DNA from: Eutreptiella sp. 'Long Island Sound 2002'
Taxonomy: Eukaryota; Euglenozoa; Euglenophyceae; Eutreptiales; Eutreptiaceae
Direction of reading: 5' to 3'
DNA length: 64,000 bases
Assembly (NCBI GenBank): GCA_964036045.1
Contig: OZ038380.1
Location: 165,981,872 to 166,045,871, forward strand
Below, piece after piece: positions 60,193 through 64,000 of the stretch. The notes under the pieces are model-generated. The model was not told where the DNA came from, did no database searches, and worked only from the letters and a program-made list of their open reading frames with translations. Within the stretch, counting starts at the first letter, position 1. Every line of letters starts with the position of its first letter. Position numbers and translations under genes: made by a program.

Positions 60193-63032
60193 ATGCGATA
60201 ATTCTTGTTTTGTTGAAAACCAGAATCGGAGAATTTTTTTTTTTTTATCCGAGAATCACCGTTTTGTGGAAAACCAGAATCGGAGAGTTTTTTTTTTTTT
60301 TTTTTTTTTTTATGCGAGAATTCTCGTTTTGTGGAAAACTAGAATCGGAGAAATTTTTTTTTCTTTTTTTTTTTTTTCGAGAATTCTCGTTTTGTGGAAA
60401 ACCAGAATCGGAGAATTTTTTTTTTTTATCCGAGAATTCTCGTTTTGTGGAAAACCAGAATCGGAGTATTTTTTTTTTCTTTTTATGCGAGAATTCTTGT
60501 TTTGTGGAAAACCAGAATCGGAGAATTTTTTTTTTTTTTTTATCCGAGAATCACCGTTTTGTGGAAAACCAGAATCGGAGAGTTTTTTTTTTTTTTTTTT
60601 CTTTTTTTTTATGCGAGAATTCTCGTTTTGTGGAAAACCAGAATCGGAGAATTTTTTTTTCTTTTTTTTTTTTTTTATTCGAGAATTCTCGTTTTGTCGA
60701 AAACCAGAATTGGAGAATTTTTTTTTTTCCGAGAATCGTCGTTTTGCGGAAAACCAGAATCGGAGAATTTTTTTTTTTTTTTTTTCATGCGAGAATTCTC
60801 GTTTTGTGGAAAACCAGAATCGGAGAATTTTTTTTTTTTTTTTCATCCGAGAACCCTCGTTTTGTGGAAAACCAGAATCGGAGAATTTTTTTTTTTTTTT
60901 TATGCGAGAATTCTCGTTTTGTGGAAAACCAGAATCGGAGAATTTTTTTTTTTTTTTCATCCAGGAATCCTCGTTTCGTGGAAAACCAGAATTGGAGAAT
61001 TTTTTTTTTTTTTTTTATGCGAGAATTCTCGTTTTGTGGAAAACCAGAATCGGAGAATTTTCTTCTTTTTTTTTTTTTTATCCGAGAATTCTGATTTTGA
61101 GGAAAACCAGAATCGGAGAATTTTTTTTTTTTTGTTTTTTTTTAAGTGAGAATTCTCGTTTTGTGGAAAACCAGAATCGGAGAATTTTTTTTTCTTTTTG
61201 TTATCCGAGAATTCTCGTTTTGTGGAACACCAGAATCCGAGATTTTTTGTTTTTTTTTTTATGCGAGAATTCTCGTTTTGTGGAAAACGAGAATCGGAGA
61301 ATTTTTTTTTTCTTTTTTTTTTATCCGAGAATCCTCCTTTTGTGGAAAACCAGAATCGGAGAATTTTTTTTTTTTTTTTTATGAGAGAATTCTCGTTTTA
61401 TGGAAAACCAGAATCGGAGAAATTTTTTTTTTTTTCTTTTTTTTATGCCAGAATTCTTGTTTTGTTGAAAACCAGAATCGGAGAATTTTTTTTTTTTTTT
61501 ATCCGAGAATCACCGTTTTGTGGAAAACCAGAATCGGAGAGTTTTTTTTTTTTTTTTTTTTATGCGAGAATTCTCGTTTTGTGGAAAACCAGAATCGCAG
61601 AATTTTTTTTTTTTTTTATCCGAGAATTCTTGTTTTGTGGAAAACCAGAATCGGAGAATTTTTTTTTTTTTTTATCCGAGAATCACCGTTTTGTGGAAAA
61701 CCAGAATCGGAGAGTTTTTTTTTTTTTTTCTTTTTTTTTATGCGAGAATTCTCGTTTTGTGGAAAACCAGAATCGGAGAATTTTTTTTTCTTTTTTTTTT
61801 TTTTATTCGAGAATTCTCGTTTTGTGGAAAACCAGAATTGGAGAATTTTTTTTTTTATCCGAGAATCCTCGTTTTGCGGAAAACCAGAATCGGAGAATTT
61901 TTTTTTTTTTTTTTTTCATGCGAGAATTCTCGTTTTGAGGAAAACCAGAATCGGAGAATTTTTTTTTTTTTTTATCCGAGAATCCTCCTTTTGTGGAACA
62001 CCAGAATTGGAGAATTTTTTTTTTTTTTTTTATGCGAGAATTCTCGTTTTGTGGAAAACCAGAATCGGAGAATTTTTTTTTTTTTTTCATCCGAGAATCC
62101 TCGTTTTGTGGAAAAACAGAATTGGAGAAATTTTTTTTTTTTTTTATGCGAGAATTCTCGTTTTGTGGAAAACCAGAATCGGAGTATTTTCTTCTTTTTT
62201 TTTTTTTTATCCGAGAATTCTGATTTTGAGGAAAACCAGAATCGGAGAATTTTTTTTTTTGTTTTTTTTATGTGAGAATTCTCGTTTTGTGGAAAACCAG
62301 AATCGGAGAATTTTTTTTTTTTTTGTTATCCGAGAATTCTCGTTTTGTGGAACACCAGAATCCGAGATTTTTTTTTTTTTTTTTATGCGAGAATTCTCGT
62401 TTTGTGGAAAACGAGAATCGGTGAATTTTTTTTTCTTTTTTTTTTATCCGAGAATCCTCCTTTTGTGGAAAACCAGAATCGAAGAATTTTTTTTTTTTTT
62501 TTATGCGAGAATTCTCGTTTTGGGGAAAACCAGAATCGGAGAATTTTTTTTTTTTCTTTTTTTTATGCGAGAATTCTTGTTTCGTTGAAAACCAGAATCG
62601 GAGAATTTTTTTTTTTTTTATCCGAGAATCACCGTTTTATGGAAAACCAGAATCGGAGAGTTTTTTTTTTTTTTTCTTTTTTTTTATGCGAGAATTCTCG
62701 TTTTGTGGAAAACCAGAATCGGAGAATTTTTTTTTTCTTTTTTTTTTTTATTCGAGAATTCTCGTTTTGTGGAAAACCAGAATTGGAGAATTTTTTTTTT
62801 TTTATCCGAGAATCCTCGTTTTGCGGAAAACCAGAATCGGAGAATTTTTTTTTTTTTATCCGAGAATCCTCGTTTTGTGGAGAACCAGAATCGGAGAATT
62901 TTTTTTTTTTTTTTTATGCGAGAATTCTCGTTTTGTGGAAAACCAGAATCGGAGAATTTTTTTTTTTTTTATGCGAGAATTCTCGTTTTGTGGAAAACCA
63001 GAATCGGAGAATTTTTTTTTTTTCTTTATTAT
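60193..63032 (+). repeat. 2,840-bp higher-order unit, copy 2
   Basis: Bounded by the rare TTATTATATGCGATAATTC monomer, which occurs only near 60,188 and 63,028 in the window, exactly 2,840 bp apart. The order is identical to copy 1 from about 57,800. Confidence 0.9.
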
Positions 63033-64000
63033 ATGCGATAATTCTTGTTTTGTTGAAAACCAGAATCGGAGAATTTTTTTTTTTTTATCCGAGAATCACC
63101 GTTTTGTGGAAAACCAGAATCGGAGAGTTTTTTTTTTTTTTTTTTTTTTTATGCGAGAATTCTCGTTTTGTGGAAAACTAGAATCGGAGAAATTTTTTTT
63201 TCTTTTTTTTTTTTTTTCGAGAATTCTCGTTTTGTGGAAAACCAGAATCGGAGAATTTTTTTTTTTTATCCGAGAATTCTCGTTTTGTGGAAAACCAGAA
63301 TCGGAGTATTTTTTTTTTTTTTTTATGCGAGAATTCTTGTTTTGTGGAAAACCAGAATCGGAGAATTTTTTTTTTTTTTTTATCCGAGAATCACCGTTTT
63401 GTGGAAAACCAGAATCGGAGAGTTTTTTTTTTTTTTTCTTTTTTTTTATGCGAGAATTCCCGTTTTCTGGAAAACCAGAATCGGAGAATTTTTTTTTCTT
63501 TTTTTTTTTTATTCGAGAATTCTCGTTTTGTGGAAAACCAGAATTGGAGAATTTTTTTTTTTTTTTATCCGAGAATCCTCGTTTTGCGGAAAACCAGAAT
63601 CGGAGAATTTTTTTTTTTTATCCGAAAATCCTCGTTTTGTGGAAAACCAGAATCGGAGAATTTTTTTTTTTTTTTTATGCGAGAATTCTCGTTTTGTGGA
63701 AAAACAGAATTGGAGAATTTTTTTTTTTTTATGCGAGAATTCTCGTTTTGTGGAAAAACAGAATCGGAGAATTTTTTTTTTCTTTTTTTTATGCGAGAAT
63801 TCTTGTTTTGTTGAAAACCAGAATCGGAGAATTTTTTTTTTTTTTATCCGAGAATCACCGTTTTGGGGAAAACCAGAATCGGAGAGTTTTTTTTTTTTTT
63901 TTTTTTTTTTATGCGAGAATTCTCGTTTTGTGGAAAACTAGAATCGGAGAAATTTTTTTTTCTTTTTTTTTTTATTCGAGAATTCTCGTTTTGTGGACAA
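63033..64000 (+). repeat. 2.84-kb higher-order unit, partial copy 3 with internal jump
   Basis: Follows copy 2 (60,193 onward) for about 470 bp. It then switches near 63,510 to the order found at about 62,750-63,150 (TTGGAGAATT, GCGGAAAACC, GTTGAAAACC at 63,052 and 63,810, 758 bp apart). The jump shows an internal deletion or a second exchange. The window ends inside a monomer (GTGGACAA). Confidence 0.82.

Larger units (their letters stand above)
1..64000 (+). repeat. Satellite DNA array, ~60-bp monomer, whole window
   Basis: Every part of the window is built from the same unit: a ~42 bp core (ATGCGAGAATTCTCG, TTTTGTGGAAAACC, AGAATCGGAGAA) followed by a T-run of about 10-24 nt, sometimes interrupted by a single C, A or G. 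Unit length is about 57-66 bp, so about a thousand copies are present. All copies have the same orientation; I found no inverted monomer and no non-satellite insertion. Both ends of the window cut through a monomer, so the true array is longer. Satellites of this kind are typical of eukaryotic heterochromatin; the location (centromere, pericentromere, subtelomere, knob) cannot be told from the sequence. From the consensus, T is close to half of all bases and G+C below one third. Homopolymer lengths may be affected by sequencing error, so exact T counts are less reliable than the cores. Confidence 0.99.

Noticed and set aside
1-64000. CRISPR-like regular repeats
   Set aside because: The parts between cores are T homopolymers, not unique spacers, core variation is high, and there is no leader or cas gene.
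1-64000. Heat-shock elements built from GAA/TTC modules
   Set aside because: GAATTC has no 2-bp gap between the modules and the other GAA is not at 5-bp phasing.
1-64000. Identity with a named ~59-60 bp plant satellite such as the Vicia faba FokI element (CATCC occurs in CATCCGAG monomers)
   Set aside because: Only unit length and a 5-bp site are comparable; I cannot compare sequences without a search, so no species or family is claimed.
1-64000. Telomeric repeats, rDNA, tRNA or transposon fragments at block edges
   Set aside because: Block boundaries were inspected and consist of normal monomers; no unrelated sequence longer than a few bases was found.
1-64000. Yeast-type ARS or fission-yeast-like asymmetric A-tract replication origin
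   Set aside because: The budding-yeast core (WTTTAYRTTTW) is not matched; TTTTATGTGAG fails at the 3' positions. Asymmetric A-tracts alone are too general to support an origin call.

Overview
The window is one continuous tandem-repeat (satellite DNA) array from end to end. I see no protein-coding gene, RNA gene, transposon, CRISPR array, operon or unique spacer. Roughly a thousand copies of a ~57-66 bp monomer run head to tail, all in the same orientation, and the array runs off both ends (base 1 is inside a monomer core, and the last base is inside another). A 64-kb uninterrupted short-unit array with nested higher-order repeats points to eukaryotic heterochromatin (centromeric, pericentromeric, subtelomeric or a knob-like block). 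The sequence gives no basis for naming the species or chromosomal position.

Monomer: a ~42 bp core followed by a T homopolymer of about 10-24 nt on the + strand. The core is ATGCGAGAATTCTCG, then TTTTGTGGAAAACC, then AGAATCGGAGAA. It contains a perfect 12-bp palindrome (CGAGAATTCTCG, with an EcoRI site). This is followed by a 5-bp inverted repeat around a 4-nt loop (GTTTT-GTGG-AAAAC), then a second GAGAATT that runs into the T-tract. About half the bases are T. Variant monomers carry diagnostic changes: ATCCG or ATTCG starts, the broken palindrome CGAGAATCCTCG, GAGG, AACACC, AAAACGAG, CTCCTTTT, GTGGGAAACC, AATCACCG and CTGATTTTGAGG. These make it possible to read the duplication history.

Layout. 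1-3,779: mixed monomers, part of which (from 1,517) has a distant copy at 9,301-10,950. 3,780-6,287 and 6,615-9,117: two separate tandem duplications of ~1.25 kb, with a 4-monomer (~241 bp) sub-repeat. 9,301-12,850: mixed block repeating at ~1.39 and ~0.83 kb. 12,850-17,720: a ~1.545-kb higher-order unit, about three copies. 17,720-21,400: mainly alternating intact/broken-palindrome dimers, with a 1,083-bp periodicity. 21,400-28,450: a 1.6-2.0 kb unit, the last two copies forming an adjacent 1,778-bp tandem duplication. 29,290-43,200: two ~7-kb copies of one large segment, the second with its own 1,087-bp internal duplication. 43,200-64,000: a different higher-order family marked by CTGATTTTGAGG, AAGTGAG and AATCACCG monomers, with tandem units of 2.07, 3.3 and 2.84 kb.

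Long open reading frames occur on both strands (up to 1,283 codons). They are a by-product of the monomer, whose consensus has no stop in five of six frames and whose T-tract adds only Phe or Lys codons. I do not annotate any of them as genes. The noteworthy content is the repeat architecture itself. All duplication boundaries were read by eye from diagnostic variants and are good to about one monomer.
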